Assembly (NCBI GenBank): GCA_947489525.1
Contig: CANLDW010000006.1
Location: forward strand, 1-64,000
Length of the DNA: 64,000 nt
Direction: 5' to 3'
Source: an uncultured Psychrobacter sp.
GTDB lineage: Bacteria; Pseudomonadota; Gammaproteobacteria; Pseudomonadales; Moraxellaceae
The notes under the pieces are model-generated. The model was not told where the DNA came from. It was given only the letters and a program-made list of their open reading frames with translations, and ran no database searches. Of this stretch, positions 39,594-49,981 are shown one piece after another; position 1 is the stretch's first letter, and every line of letters begins with the position of its first letter. Made by a program: the position numbers and the translations under genes.

Positions 39594-41156
39594 CTATACT
39601 CTTGGATCTTTGCGGAGCGGATCTTGTCGAGTCAGCTCTTGCTCTTGCAAATGACGCTCTTCCCAATACGTTGCGTTTTTAATACCGAACTTCTTAGGAT
39701 CAAAGACGAAGCGCTTGGCTGTTGTACCGCCGCCTGCTTTGAGCTGCGCTTCATAGTCGCGCAAGATATCGATAGCGGGACGGGCAACAAAGAAGATAAC
39801 GATAATACCAACAATGTTCAGCCACGCCATGAGACCAACGCCGACATCACCTAGACCCCAAATATAACCTGAGCTATTTAATGCGCCATAAGCGACCATA
39901 AACATAATGACCAGTTTGACAATAAATTGACCGGTCTTACTGGCGCCCTTACCCATAGAGCGAGTGAGGTAGGAGATGTTGACCTCAGCGATATAGTAGT
40001 AGGCGAGGATAGTGGTAAAGGCAAAGAAGAACACCGCGATGGCAATAAAGGTATTACCAAAAGTACCGTAGACTGATTCCATTGCCATCTGAGTGAACGA
40101 TGGCGCGTTAATCTCAATATCAGCTGCAACATTTTGAACGATAAACTGGCCATCAGGTAGTGTACCTTGAATATTGTACATGCCAGTCGATAGAATCATA
40201 AAGGCAGTCGCAGAACAAACCAATAACGTATCGACGTAAACTGAGAATGCCTGTACCAAACCTTGCTGTGCAGGGTGGTCAACGGCGGCAGCAGAAGCTG
40301 CGTGAGGACCTGTACCTTGACCAGCTTCGTTAGAGTAGATACCACGTTTGACACCCCAACCGATAGCAGCACCAAAACCTGCTTGAGCAGTAAAGGCATC
40401 ACCAATAATCATACCGAACACTTCTGGTATCATACTAAAATTGGTGAACATAATGAGCAGCGCTAAGATAATGTAGCCGACTGCCATAAAGGGAACAGCG
40501 TACTCAGTGAAGGTTGCAATACGCTTGATACCACCAAAGATGATAAAACCTAGAACCAATAAGATGATACCGAGAGCGATAAGACGGGTAGTGCCTGTCT
40601 CCATGCCAGCAAAACTCATCGCTGAGCCTTCGCCTGCAACCTGAGCGACGGCGTTAATCACTCCGTTCGCTTGTACGCCTGGTAAGAACACGCCGCAAGC
40701 GATAATAGAAGCAATAGCGAATAAGATACCGTACCACTTTTGACCAAGGGCGCGCTCGAAGTAGTACGCAGGACCACCACGATACTCTCCGGTGACAACA
40801 TCGCGCTCTTTATAGATCTGACCTAAGGTGGACTCGACATAAGCGGTGGATGCGCCTAAAAATGCGACAACCCACATCCAAAATACCGCCCCTGGACCAC
40901 CAAAACCAATAGCGGCAGCGACGCCTGCGATATTACCCATACCGACACGGCCTGCGAGTGAGACCGCTAATGCCTGAAAGGATGAGATACCATCGTTATC
41001 AGGCTTGCCTTTAAACAAGAGTCTTAACATCTCACCAAAGAGACGTACTTGCACAAAGCGAGTTAAAATTGAATAAAATAGACCGGCACCCAAGCATAAA
41101 TAAACTAGGGCTGGGCTCCATATAATATTGTTCGCTAGACTAACTAAACCTTCCAT
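39594..41156 (-). CDS. Sodium:alanine symporter family protein (AGCS)
   Basis: An inner-membrane sodium-coupled amino-acid carrier of 520 residues with about ten membrane helices. Family marks include GRVGMGNIAGVA near the N-terminus and YSNEAGQGTGPHA in the middle. The open frame begins at a TTG (41171), but ATG 41156 has a GAGGA site eight bases upstream, so I chose it. The substrate is probably alanine or glycine by family; glutamine is also possible. Confidence 0.94.
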   Translation of the reverse strand: MEGLVSLANNIIWSPALVYLCLGAGLFYSILTRFVQVRLFGEMLRLLFKGKPDNDGISSFQALAVSLAGRVGMGNIAGVAAAIGFGGPGAVFWMWVVAFLGASTAYVESTLGQIYKERDVVTGEYRGGPAYYFERALGQKWYGILFAIASIIACGVFLPGVQANGVINAVAQVAGEGSAMSFAGMETGTTRLIALGIILLVLGFIIFGGIKRIATFTEYAVPFMAVGYIILALLIMFTNFSMIPEVFGMIIGDAFTAQAGFGAAIGWGVKRGIYSNEAGQGTGPHAASAAAVDHPAQQGLVQAFSVYVDTLLVCSATAFMILSTGMYNIQGTLPDGQFIVQNVAADIEINAPSFTQMAMESVYGTFGNTFIAIAVFFFAFTTILAYYYIAEVNISYLTRSMGKGASKTGQFIVKLVIMFMVAYGALNSSGYIWGLGDVGVGLMAWLNIVGIIVIFFVARPAIDILRDYEAQLKAGGGTTAKRFVFDPKKFGIKNATYWEERHLQEQELTRQDPLRKDPRV

Positions 41157-41884
41157 AAGAATATTCCTCAAACGATCCCATACGAGTTACGTACCTTACT
41201 AATAATGTTAGACATCTATTAGTAGGTCGATAACGGTCAAGAATAGAATGTCGTTGTCTGTATTTATCCGCTTGGCTTATTATTAGTAATGTATGCTATG
41301 TGCGTGCAACACACTATTAATAGAGATATCAGCGGCGGTCGCAATTCCTTTTGCTGTTTTGGTTGCTGCGAGATTGTCTCGCTGTACAGTTATAGCGAGC
41401 CAAGTCACGAATAGACCAGCGGATAAAACAGGTCTGTATGACAAGTATGAACCAGTACCCAATAGTGAAGCACTGACGTAAAACGTAACTAATGTTTATC
41501 AATACGGTATTTATGTTGAATTGTGTACAAATAATACAATTACGTAACTGCAATTTGCCACAAAATGACAGGAATTACTACATTTTTCTACTCTGATTTC
41601 TTCTCTAAATACTAGTTAGGCTTATATAGCGCATCTTCAAAGCAATGCTGTATAAGTTTACTCAAAGACGTAGAAGGTTTTTAAAGTAAATATTTTAATC
41701 ATTCACGTTGCGCGCTGATTTAGTAAAGTTTTCAGCTGAATTGTTAAAGGCATCAACGTTTTGTAGTAGTGTTTTGGTAATATTGAATTGTAAAAGCCCA
41801 TTTATATCGCCATCATTGGCTTAACTCTCACATCAGCGCTTTAGATGCGCAGAATTTGTATTATTCATTATTAGGATGACGATT
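41157..41884. other. Intergenic region between symporter and lemA
   Basis: More than 700 AT-rich bases. Two overlapping open frames here (41293-41481 and 41329-41553) have no family features or ribosome sites. I saw no terminator or structured RNA. Confidence 0.5.
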
Positions 41885-42496
41885 ATGACACGCCAAGCAT
41901 TTGTAAAACCCTTGATACTTTCTGCGTTTTTAGCGACCTCAACGGTGGGCTTAAGCGGTTGTGGCTATAACAATCTACAAGCTCAAGACGAACAAGTAAC
42001 GGCAACTTGGTCAGAGGTCGTCAACCAGTATCAGCGCCGCGATGATCTCGTGCCAAACTTAGTGGCGGTAGTCAAGCAATACGCCGAGCAAGAGCAAGAC
42101 GTCTTTACCCAAGTTGCGCAAGCGCGCTCACAAGCAGGCGGTATTACCATTACCCCTGAAGTGCTCAACGATCCGGAGGCGATGGAGCGTTACGCTGAAG
42201 CACAGTCGCAGCTCACAGGAGCGTTGTCGCGATTGATGGCAGTCTCCGAGCGTTATCCTGATCTAAAGTCAGATGCGCTGTTCCAAGACTTGCAAGCGCA
42301 GCTAGAAGGCACAGAGAACCGTATTGCCGTTGCGCGTAACCGCTATATTCAAGAAGTACAAAGCTATAATACAACCGTGCGTCAATTTCCAACTAATATC
42401 ACTGCCAAAGTGTTCGGTATGGATACCAAGCCCAACTTTACCGTTGCTAATGAAGAGGCAATCTCAACGGCGCCGACTGTAGACTTTGGTGAATAA
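41885..42496 (+). CDS. LemA family lipoprotein
   Basis: A 203-residue LemA protein. A signal peptide ends in the lipobox SGCG near residue 26, followed by the conserved NLQAQDEQV and then RRDDLVPNLVAVVKQYAEQE. The rest forms the long four-helix LemA core and ends in FGMDTKPNF. An ATG at 41876 overlaps the ribosome site TTAGGA, so the ATG at 41885 is better. It is first of a lemA-TPM-TPM cluster; these genes are commonly found together and probably act at the cell envelope. Confidence 0.93.
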   Translation: MTRQAFVKPLILSAFLATSTVGLSGCGYNNLQAQDEQVTATWSEVVNQYQRRDDLVPNLVAVVKQYAEQEQDVFTQVAQARSQAGGITITPEVLNDPEAMERYAEAQSQLTGALSRLMAVSERYPDLKSDALFQDLQAQLEGTENRIAVARNRYIQEVQSYNTTVRQFPTNITAKVFGMDTKPNFTVANEEAISTAPTVDFGE

Positions 42497-42687
42497 TCAG
42501 CTTGTCTTATGGCGTAGCTTATTTGCTTGGTTATAGATATTGACCGCTACGAGAAGCATGCAACTTATGAGCTTCATGCAAGCGATTATTGTATGGCGAT
42601 TATTCTCAGGCTTGTATCTTTATCAAGCCTGATAACGGTGAGTGTCATCATAGTGAGCCTAATAAAATACAAAGTGGTAGAAATCAT

Positions 42688-43857
42688 ATGCAAAACTTAA
42701 AACCCTGTCTAACTGCGATACTTTTAGCGTGGGGGACGTTGTATGCGCCAATAGGTTTTGCAGCCAGTGAAAATGCCGCCCAAAGTAGCGGTATCGCGCT
42801 AGAAAATCAAAGCGTTGAGGACTTAGTTGCCATAGCTAAGGCAGGCGAGTCTAACGAGGCGATCAATGATGCGGTGTTAGGGAATGAGGCCATCAATGAC
42901 GCCATCTTGGGCAATGAGGCTATTAATCCTAATACCACTAGTGACAGTGCTACTGGTTCTACAACTGACACACCAACTGACACGGAAACTCTGCCACCTG
43001 TGCAATCTACTGCTACAGGCGTCGATGCCGATAAGCTCATCTTAAACAATCCCGTTATCGACCAAGCCGGTATCTTAAACCCACAAGAAAAGCTGCGTTT
43101 AGAGACGCAATTGCGCCAGCTTTATCAGCAAGGCTATGCGCAAGCAGCAGTTGTCATTATCCCAACGACTAATGGCGTGCCCATCTTTGATTATGCACTA
43201 CAGATTGCTGAAAAATGGCAGCTTGGCGAAGCGGATACCGATGATGGTCTACTTATGGTAGTTGCAGTCAATGATCGCGATTTGTATATTCTATCAGGCT
43301 ATGGCTTAGAAGGCGTGTTACCAGATGCTGCGCTCAATCGTATTATCCGCGAAGTTATCACCCCTCAGTTTAAACAAAACGACTATGCTGGCGGTATATC
43401 AGCAGGGTTTGAGGCCATACAAAATCGCTTGGCCGCTGATCCTGAGGTGTTAGCGCGCGCGGACGAACAAGCAGCGGCGCGCAGCGAGCAACAAAGCGCC
43501 GAGGAGAGTCCGTCAGCGGTTTTCTTATTTGTCATGGCGCTGATCTTTGGTAACTTTATTACCAGTATCTTTGGCAGAGTATTTGGCTCTATCCTAACTG
43601 CAGGGGGCTTTTTTGTGGGTTCGCTGGCGCTGGGTGGCGGCTTTTTTATGACCTTGATTATGGCGGTGTTTTTGTGGTTTTTCTTGATCGCGCGCGGTTC
43701 AGGTGGCGGTCGCGGGGGGCGCGGCGGCGGCGGGGGGGTAGTATTCTTGCCGGGTCTTGGCGGCGGCGGCAGCTTCGGCGGTGGTGGTTTTGGTAGTGGC
43801 GGCTTTGGCGGCGGCGGCGGTGGTTTTGGCGGCGGCGGCGCTGGTGGCTCTTGGTAG
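42688..43857 (+). CDS. TPM-domain membrane protein with Gly-rich tail (YgcG-like)
   Basis: A 389-residue exported protein. A signal peptide (about residues 1-25, ending GFAAS) is followed by an imperfect repeat NEAIND with changing VLG or ILG. The TPM domain (about residues 115-265) has the QAGIL start and DDGLLMVVAVNDRDLYILSG core. Two hydrophobic segments then anchor it, and the C-terminal tail is almost pure glycine with scattered F, V and S, ending in GGSW. The frame is open from 42589, but the signal begins at 42688. It follows lemA. Confidence 0.9.
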   Translation: MQNLKPCLTAILLAWGTLYAPIGFAASENAAQSSGIALENQSVEDLVAIAKAGESNEAINDAVLGNEAINDAILGNEAINPNTTSDSATGSTTDTPTDTETLPPVQSTATGVDADKLILNNPVIDQAGILNPQEKLRLETQLRQLYQQGYAQAAVVIIPTTNGVPIFDYALQIAEKWQLGEADTDDGLLMVVAVNDRDLYILSGYGLEGVLPDAALNRIIREVITPQFKQNDYAGGISAGFEAIQNRLAADPEVLARADEQAAARSEQQSAEESPSAVFLFVMALIFGNFITSIFGRVFGSILTAGGFFVGSLALGGGFFMTLIMAVFLWFFLIARGSGGGRGGRGGGGGVVFLPGLGGGGSFGGGGFGSGGFGGGGGGFGGGGAGGSW

Positions 43858-43913
43858 CAGGCGGCCCGCTATCTTTGATTTTTTTACATACAGTACAGTA
43901 AGGATATCGTCTA

Positions 43914-44456
43914 ATGGCTCAACCCAGTACAGCGGCAACCTACCGAGCACCTCAGCCAAGCCTTGCGCGCTGGTGGCGTCAAGTTCTGTTCGTACCTATG
44001 CTGCACAGTCGCTGGCTAAATCCTGACGCCAGAGCACGCCTGACAGAAAAGGTGACACAGGCTGAGCGTGGTCATCGCGGTGAGGTTTTTTTGATCATAG
44101 AAAACCATCTGCCTATTCAAGAAGCGTATCGCACGGATAGCCGTACGCGTGCTATTGACTTATTTAGTGGCTACCGAGTATGGGATACTGAGGAGAACAC
44201 AGGCGTCTTAGTCTACGTCAATATCTGCGAGCATAGCCTTGAGATCGTTGCGGATCGCGGTATCAGCGCACACGTCAGTCCAACGGTCTGGCAAGCGATG
44301 TGCGACAAGGCGCTGGCTGGTATGGCAAACAAAAAAACAGAGGAGAGCCTAGCAGATCTGCTGGATGAAGTTGGACAACTCCTGCGCCAGTACTATCATT
44401 TAGAAGATGATCCTGAAGGCAACGAGCTATCCGATACCGTCGTATTTTTAAAATAA
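43914..44456 (+). CDS. TPM-domain protein
   Basis: A 180-residue second TPM protein. A short basic N-terminal part leads to the TPM core with GEVFLIIENHLP, then NTGVLVYVNICEHSLEIVADRGI. Unlike its neighbour it has no signal peptide and no glycine-rich tail. It starts 57 bases after the preceding stop, so it probably shares that transcript. Confidence 0.88.
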   Translation: MAQPSTAATYRAPQPSLARWWRQVLFVPMLHSRWLNPDARARLTEKVTQAERGHRGEVFLIIENHLPIQEAYRTDSRTRAIDLFSGYRVWDTEENTGVLVYVNICEHSLEIVADRGISAHVSPTVWQAMCDKALAGMANKKTEESLADLLDEVGQLLRQYYHLEDDPEGNELSDTVVFLK

Positions 44457-44528
44457 CGTTTTAAATGTCACGTTTAAAATTCGGTGTTAAGTATTGAGCT
44501 TAGTTAATGTTTAGAAGCTAATGGTAAC

Positions 44529-45323
44529 TTAAGCGCTGAGCTGATTGATTAGCGTGGGCAAGACTAAACCTGCTTTTTCAGCGAGCGTAATATCGACAAA
44601 GGTATTGGGTGTCGGATTGGGGTTAATCTCAATCAAGGTCGCGCCGTTTTGCTGCGCCAATTGCGCTAGTCCTGCCGCAGGGTAGACCAAGCTTGAGGTG
44701 CCAATGCTCAAAAACACATCACACTGACTCGCAGCGTTTTCTGCTTGCGCCCATGCCTCTACCGGGAGTGCCTCGCCAAACCAGACGATATCTGGGCGAA
44801 TATAGCTATCGCACTGCGGACAGTGGATCAAATCCTCACTAAAGTTAAGACTGCTTTTATCTTTTTTGCCTTCGACGTTTGCAGTCATAGCGTACGGCGT
44901 AGCACATTGGCTACAGCGATTACGCCACAGATGACCATGCAGATGCGTTGCCTGACTGCCTGCTTGCTCGTGCAGATCGTCGACGTTTTGAGTAATAAGG
45001 GTGAAGGATTGTCCACGCGTCTCGGCCAGCTGTTGCCACTCAGCGAGTGCTCGGTGCGCAGGATTAGGCGTTTTGTCATGTACTTGTTGCCTGCGCCACT
45101 GATACCATGACCACACCATCTTAGGATCACGAGCGAAGGCGTCAGGACTCGCTAAATCCTCGGCGCGGTACTGCGCCCATAGCCCCGTCTGCTTATCACG
45201 AAAAGTCGGGATACCACTCTCCGCTGAGATACCAGCGCCCGTTAGGATACAAATACGCGTCTTTGAACTGATTAATGCGGCAGCGCGTTGTATACTAGTC
45301 ATAAGCTCTGATGCTGCTAACAT
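44529..45323 (-). CDS. cobB: NAD-dependent protein deacylase (sirtuin, Sir2/CobB type)
   Basis: A 264-residue sirtuin that removes acetyl or succinyl groups from lysines, using NAD. It shows the Rossmann signature LTGAGISAESGIPTFRD, the TQNVDDLHEQAG catalytic block, and four zinc cysteines as CSQC and CPQC. It also shows GEALPVEAW. The length fits class III bacterial enzymes. The start may be the ATG at 45323 or 45302. It is divergent from the small membrane protein gene. Confidence 0.94.
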   Translation of the reverse strand: MLAASELMTSIQRAAALISSKTRICILTGAGISAESGIPTFRDKQTGLWAQYRAEDLASPDAFARDPKMVWSWYQWRRQQVHDKTPNPAHRALAEWQQLAETRGQSFTLITQNVDDLHEQAGSQATHLHGHLWRNRCSQCATPYAMTANVEGKKDKSSLNFSEDLIHCPQCDSYIRPDIVWFGEALPVEAWAQAENAASQCDVFLSIGTSSLVYPAAGLAQLAQQNGATLIEINPNPTPNTFVDITLAEKAGLVLPTLINQLSA

Positions 45324-45346
45324 ATCTTAACCCCTACTAATAATGG

Positions 45347-45799
45347 ATGCACCGCTCTATGATAGATGGAATATGGTGGCTTGTCATACTCTTCAGTGTC
45401 GTCGCAATACTGTGGCTGATCGCGCAGCGGCGCGGCGGTACTCCTGAACGAAAAGCGTCACTTCATACGACCAAAAACGCCTCTGCGCGTAGTAATAGCC
45501 CTGCTAAGCCTACTCGGGCGAGCAAGCCCTTTGGTAGCCTTAGCCTGAAGAATGATCCACTGGATAAAACGGCGATGATAGTCAAAAAGAGCTTTGTAGA
45601 TTATCAAGTCAGCCGCCGTACTAATCATTTACTGATTACCAAGCAAGGCGTCAAGATTGCGATGATTACTATCGATAAAAAGATAGCCGTAGGTCAACGG
45701 CGCTTAGGGGATGTGCCTATTGTAAACTACCATAGCGTACCGAGCCGCGCACAACTGAGCGCTGATCTGCAAACGGTGGAGACGGTAAGGGGGAGATAA
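45347..45799 (+). CDS. Unknown protein with N-terminal membrane helix
   Basis: A 150-residue protein. A single hydrophobic helix (about residues 9-25) is followed by a basic Ser/Ala/Thr-rich linker and a C-terminal soluble part (about residues 85-150) of alternating strands. It looks like a membrane-tethered small domain, possibly DUF2726-like, but this is unproven. It starts 24 bases from the sirtuin start on the other strand, so the two share a promoter region. Confidence 0.65.
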   Translation: MHRSMIDGIWWLVILFSVVAILWLIAQRRGGTPERKASLHTTKNASARSNSPAKPTRASKPFGSLSLKNDPLDKTAMIVKKSFVDYQVSRRTNHLLITKQGVKIAMITIDKKIAVGQRRLGDVPIVNYHSVPSRAQLSADLQTVETVRGR

Positions 45800-46100
45800 A
45801 AGCAGATAAAAAAAGAAGCCTTGGCAGCTCTAGGGGATACTACCAAAAAACTTGTCGTTTAATGACTTCTCCGGATCTAGCCAATACCAAGACTTCTTAA
45901 GTAAAGCGTATCAAATTAATAAGGTAAAAGTCAATCAAAGTACGAGTGTTTAATGCTTTAATAAATCTCATATTCAGACTTGCCGAGTCCTATTCAATGC
46001 CCTTATGATGGCTATGTTTTGTCTAGAATGGGGTGTCTCCTCATCGATAATATACGATTCAAAAATTCTATCTCTGATCAACAAACAATAAGATAACCCT
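45800..46100. other. Intergenic region at the left edge of the type I restriction island
   Basis: About 300 bases with no gene or repeat recognised. It contains the likely hsdM promoter. Confidence 0.4.
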
Positions 46101-48524
46101 ATGAGCAAAAACTTCTCTCAAACCGCGGCTTTCATCTGGTCGGTCGCGGATTTACTACGCGGCGACTTTAAGCAGTCGCAGTACGGTCGTATTATCCTAC
46201 CATTCACGTTACTGCGCCGCCTAGAGTGTGTACTAGAGGAGACCAAAGCCAAAGTCATCAGCGAGAGTCTGCGTATCGCTGAGATGGGCTTGCCTGAGGA
46301 AGCGCAAGAGAAGTTCTTGATACGTGCTAGCAAACGTCCGTTCTATAACACCTCGCCCATGGATCTGAGCAAGATGGGGCAAAGCGATATCAAGGATAAC
46401 TTAAACACCTACGTGCAGTCATTCTCAAAGGAAGCGCGGGAGATCTTTGAGCATTTCAAATTTGAAGAGTTTGTCGGGCAACTGGCTGACGCTAACCTGC
46501 TCTATAAAGTAGTGCAAAAGTTTGCCAATACCGATCTGAGTCCTGAGGCGATCTCGAACCATGAGATGGGCTTTGTGTTTGAGGAGCTAATCCGACGCTT
46601 TGCTGAGAGCTCAAACGAGACCGCAGGCGAGCACTTTACCCCGCGCGATATTGTCCGCTTAACGACGTCCTTGGTGTTTATGGAGGACGATGACGCACTG
46701 AGCAAGGACGGCATCATCCGCACCATATATGACCCAACAGCGGGGACGGGTGGCTTTTTGTCCTCTGGTATGGAATACGTGCTAGAGCTAAACCCTGACG
46801 CGGTCATGCGTACCTATGGGCAAGAGCTCAATCCTGAGTCTTATGCGATCTGTAAGGCCGATATGCTGATCAAAGGTCAAGAGGTCAATAACATTAAGCT
46901 GGGCAATACCTTATCCAGTGATCAGCTGGCAGGTGAGCATTTTAACTATATGCTATCCAATCCGCCGTTTGGGGTGGACTGGAAAAAGATAGCAGGCGAG
47001 ATCAAAGACGAGCACGAGCAAAAAGGCTTCGACGGGCGCTTTGGCGCAGGCTTGCCGCGCGTGTCTGACGGCTCGCTATTGTTCCTTATGCATCTGCTGA
47101 GTAAGATGCGTCCGATTACTGATAGTGCTAAACAGACGGATAATAGTGTCAATCAAAACAGTAATCAGGGCAGCCGTATCGGTATTATCCTCAATGGTTC
47201 GCCACTGTTCACCGGCGGGGCGGGTAGTGGCGAGAGTGAGATTCGCCGTTATATCCTTGAGGCCGATTTGCTAGAAGCCATCATCGCCTTGCCTACCGAT
47301 ATGTTCTATAACACGGGTATCGCCACTTATATTTGGATACTCAGTAATAAAAAATCGTATGAGCGCCAAGGCAAAGTGCAATTAATCGACGGTAGCAATC
47401 TATATAGCAAGATGCGTAAATCGCTCGGCTCGAAGCGTAACGAGATGGATGATGACGATATCAAGACCGTGACTCGTGCCTTTGGCGACTTTGAGGTAAT
47501 GGATGCGCGTGTGCTTGATAAGCCCGATGAGGTCAAGTCCAACCGGGGTCGCCAGTCTGCCAATCCTAAGATTGAGGCCGCTAAGACCTTTGCCAGTAAA
47601 ATATTTGCCAGCCATGAGTTTGGCTACCGCCGTATCACTATCGAGCGCCCGTTACGGCTCTCCGCGCAATTATCCGACGCGGCTATTGAGAGCCTACGCT
47701 ATGCGCCCAAGCCGTTCGATATGGTCATGCCCGCCTTGTATGATGCTTTCGGTAGTCATTGGACGACCAATAGCGACGCCGATTCTGCTACAAACAGCTA
47801 TGGCGACTTATCAAACGTTATCCTAGAGGCGCGTGCCATGATTAAGGCAGATTTTGGCGAGCTTAAAGAAAGCCAAATCAAAGACGTGCTGGCTCGCAAG
47901 GTATGGCAAGATCAACTGGAGATCATGAATAAAGCCAAAGCCTTACAAACGGCTATCGGTAGCAGTCAATTTGATGATTATAATCAGTTTGAAACCGTGT
48001 TTAAGCAAGCGCTAAAAGACTCTGAGATTGAGTTAGATGCGAAAGAAAAGAAGCAAATCATAGATGCAATCACGTGGAAAAATCCGGATGCTGAACCAGT
48101 GATTAAAAAGACGGTGAAAGCTGCTAATCCGCTCTATGGGGCGTTTAGCTCAGACCTCTACCATGTCAAGGTAACGCTCAATCCGAATAATCAACAAGCG
48201 AATAAACCAGCCAAAATCGTAGAGTTCCAGCCCGATAGCGATCTGCGTGATTATGAAAACGTGCCGCTTGATCCTAGCATTACCACGACGGAGCTTATCG
48301 AAGCGTATTTTCAGCGAGAAGTGCAGCCGCATGTACCCGATGCATGGATCAATCCTGATAAGGTAGATGCTATCGATGAGGAGATCGGCATCGTCGGTTA
48401 TGAGATTCCGTTTAATCGGCATTTTTATGTCTACGAGCCACCGCGTCCATTAGCTGAGATTGATGCGGACTTAGATAAAGTCAGCGCGGAGATTATACAG
48501 TTATTGGGTGAGGTGCACTCGTAA
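46101..48524 (+). CDS. hsdM: Type I restriction-modification system, methyltransferase subunit
   Basis: HsdM methylates adenine at the site chosen by HsdS. The N-terminal helical HsdM_N domain is followed by the N6-methyltransferase core. Motif [10 protein letters not shown] lies near residue 212 and motif [10 protein letters not shown] near residue 287. The 807 residues are about 250-300 longer than usual; the extra part is the C-terminal region after about 520, with charged helical sequence. hsdS starts on the last base of its stop codon, so they are translationally coupled. Confidence 0.95.
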   Translation: MSKNFSQTAAFIWSVADLLRGDFKQSQYGRIILPFTLLRRLECVLEETKAKVISESLRIAEMGLPEEAQEKFLIRASKRPFYNTSPMDLSKMGQSDIKDNLNTYVQSFSKEAREIFEHFKFEEFVGQLADANLLYKVVQKFANTDLSPEAISNHEMGFVFEELIRRFAESSNETAGEHFTPRDIVRLTTSLVFMEDDDALSKDGIIRTIYDPTAGTGGFLSSGMEYVLELNPDAVMRTYGQELNPESYAICKADMLIKGQEVNNIKLGNTLSSDQLAGEHFNYMLSNPPFGVDWKKIAGEIKDEHEQKGFDGRFGAGLPRVSDGSLLFLMHLLSKMRPITDSAKQTDNSVNQNSNQGSRIGIILNGSPLFTGGAGSGESEIRRYILEADLLEAIIALPTDMFYNTGIATYIWILSNKKSYERQGKVQLIDGSNLYSKMRKSLGSKRNEMDDDDIKTVTRAFGDFEVMDARVLDKPDEVKSNRGRQSANPKIEAAKTFASKIFASHEFGYRRITIERPLRLSAQLSDAAIESLRYAPKPFDMVMPALYDAFGSHWTTNSDADSATNSYGDLSNVILEARAMIKADFGELKESQIKDVLARKVWQDQLEIMNKAKALQTAIGSSQFDDYNQFETVFKQALKDSEIELDAKEKKQIIDAITWKNPDAEPVIKKTVKAANPLYGAFSSDLYHVKVTLNPNNQQANKPAKIVEFQPDSDLRDYENVPLDPSITTTELIEAYFQREVQPHVPDAWINPDKVDAIDEEIGIVGYEIPFNRHFYVYEPPRPLAEIDADLDKVSAEIIQLLGEVHS

Positions 48525-49867
48525 TGGCTGAATTAGTAATGAAGTATCAGAGTTATGAAGAGTATAAGGATTCTGGGGTTGAATGGTTGGATGTTATTCC
48601 AAGTCATTGGGTTATGAGCAAAATTAAGTATATTGCACCATTCCAAGTAGGCTGGACACCACCTACAGGCAATGATTCTAATTTTATAGGTAAAAATATT
48701 TGGGCTAATATATCTGATTTGAGAGGGAAGGTAATTACTGATACCGTAAAGAGAATCTCAGATAAAGCAGCCAAAGAAGCTTCTATGGATATAACTCCAA
48801 AAGGCTCACTACTTTATAGCTTTAAATTATCTGTAGGATCTGTGTCTTTCGCTGGTCGTGATATGTACACAAATGAAGCTATTGCATCTTTCACTTCGTC
48901 TTCTCTTTTACCGCTTGAATATCTATATTATGTTCTACCAAAATTTTTGATCGAAAATGCATCTACAAATATATATGGGGCAAGGATTCTTAACCAAGAG
49001 TTGATAAGAAATGCGATTATTCTTAAGCCTACTTATAAAGAAGCTAAAACAATTGCTAATTTCCTCGACCACGAAACCGCCCAAATCGACACCTTAATTG
49101 ATAAGCAGAAAACTCTTATTCAACTGTTAAAAGAAAAGCGCCAAGCCGTCATCAGTCATGCGGTAACTAAAGGCTTAAATCCTGATGCACCGATGAAAGA
49201 TTCAGGCGTCGAATGGTTAGGGGAAGTGCCTGAGCATTGGTCTGTTACTAAATTAGGTTTTCATACTTCTAAAATTGGTAGTGGTAAAACACCTAGAGGT
49301 GGAGCTGAGGTTTATCAAGAAGAAGGGGTTTTATTTCTACGTAGTCAAAACGTTTACAACGATGGTTTGAGGGTTGATAAGGCCGAGAGTGTGTTCATCT
49401 CTGAAGTTATTCATGAAGAAATGAGTAATACTAAGATTCAAGGAGGAGATGTTTTATTAAATGTCACAGGAGGTTCAATTGGACGAACATGTATAGTGCC
49501 AGATAATTTTATGGAGGCAAACGTCAATCAGCATGTTTGTATAGTTAGGTTACCTAAATCAATGAATCACTTTATATCATTTATATTGAAATCATCTCTA
49601 GTAAAAGAACAGATAGACGCTATTCAAACCGGCGGCAATAGAGAAGGATTAAATTTTGAGCAAATTTCTAAGTTTATAATATCTCTTCCACCTGAGAAAG
49701 AACGTGAAAACATAGTAAGTTATGTTAAGAGTGAAACTAGAAAAATAGATAGCCTGCTAGAACGATCAAATAATGCCATCCAACTTATGCAAGAACGCCG
49801 CACTGCCTTAATATCCGCTGCGGTTACCGGTAAGATTGATGTTCGGGATTGGGAGCAGCCTGAGTAG
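48524..49867 (+). CDS. hsdS: Type I restriction-modification system, specificity subunit
   Basis: HsdS reads the bipartite target sequence. The 447 residues contain two target-recognition domains. Each starts with the same signature, DSGVEWL, near residues 16 and 225. Each ends in a helical conserved region with ETAQIDTLIDKQ or similar. The recognition domains are much more AT-rich than hsdM, as is typical of exchanged domains. It overlaps the hsdM stop by one base. A palindrome follows its stop. Confidence 0.95.
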   Translation: MAELVMKYQSYEEYKDSGVEWLDVIPSHWVMSKIKYIAPFQVGWTPPTGNDSNFIGKNIWANISDLRGKVITDTVKRISDKAAKEASMDITPKGSLLYSFKLSVGSVSFAGRDMYTNEAIASFTSSSLLPLEYLYYVLPKFLIENASTNIYGARILNQELIRNAIILKPTYKEAKTIANFLDHETAQIDTLIDKQKTLIQLLKEKRQAVISHAVTKGLNPDAPMKDSGVEWLGEVPEHWSVTKLGFHTSKIGSGKTPRGGAEVYQEEGVLFLRSQNVYNDGLRVDKAESVFISEVIHEEMSNTKIQGGDVLLNVTGGSIGRTCIVPDNFMEANVNQHVCIVRLPKSMNHFISFILKSSLVKEQIDAIQTGGNREGLNFEQISKFIISLPPEKERENIVSYVKSETRKIDSLLERSNNAIQLMQERRTALISAAVTGKIDVRDWEQPE

Positions 49868-49880
49868 GGCTATGTTGTAG

Positions 49881-49897
49881 GGTGCACTCCATGCACC
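49881..49897. repeat. Short palindrome after hsdS
   Basis: GGTGCA-CTCCA-TGCACC forms a perfect six-pair hairpin preceded by GTAG. It is similar in style to small palindromes scattered in many genomes; there is no T run. Confidence 0.55.
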
Positions 49898-49981
49898 GCT
49901 GATAAAGCGATATATAACAAATGCATTTAGAGTAATCAGCTCACTCATTTTTTAGCGTAATAAAAATAAAAGGATCTAGTA

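Noticed and set aside
41293..41553. Two overlapping open frames in the symporter-lemA gap
   Set aside because: No ribosome sites or family features, and the composition resembles intergenic sequence.
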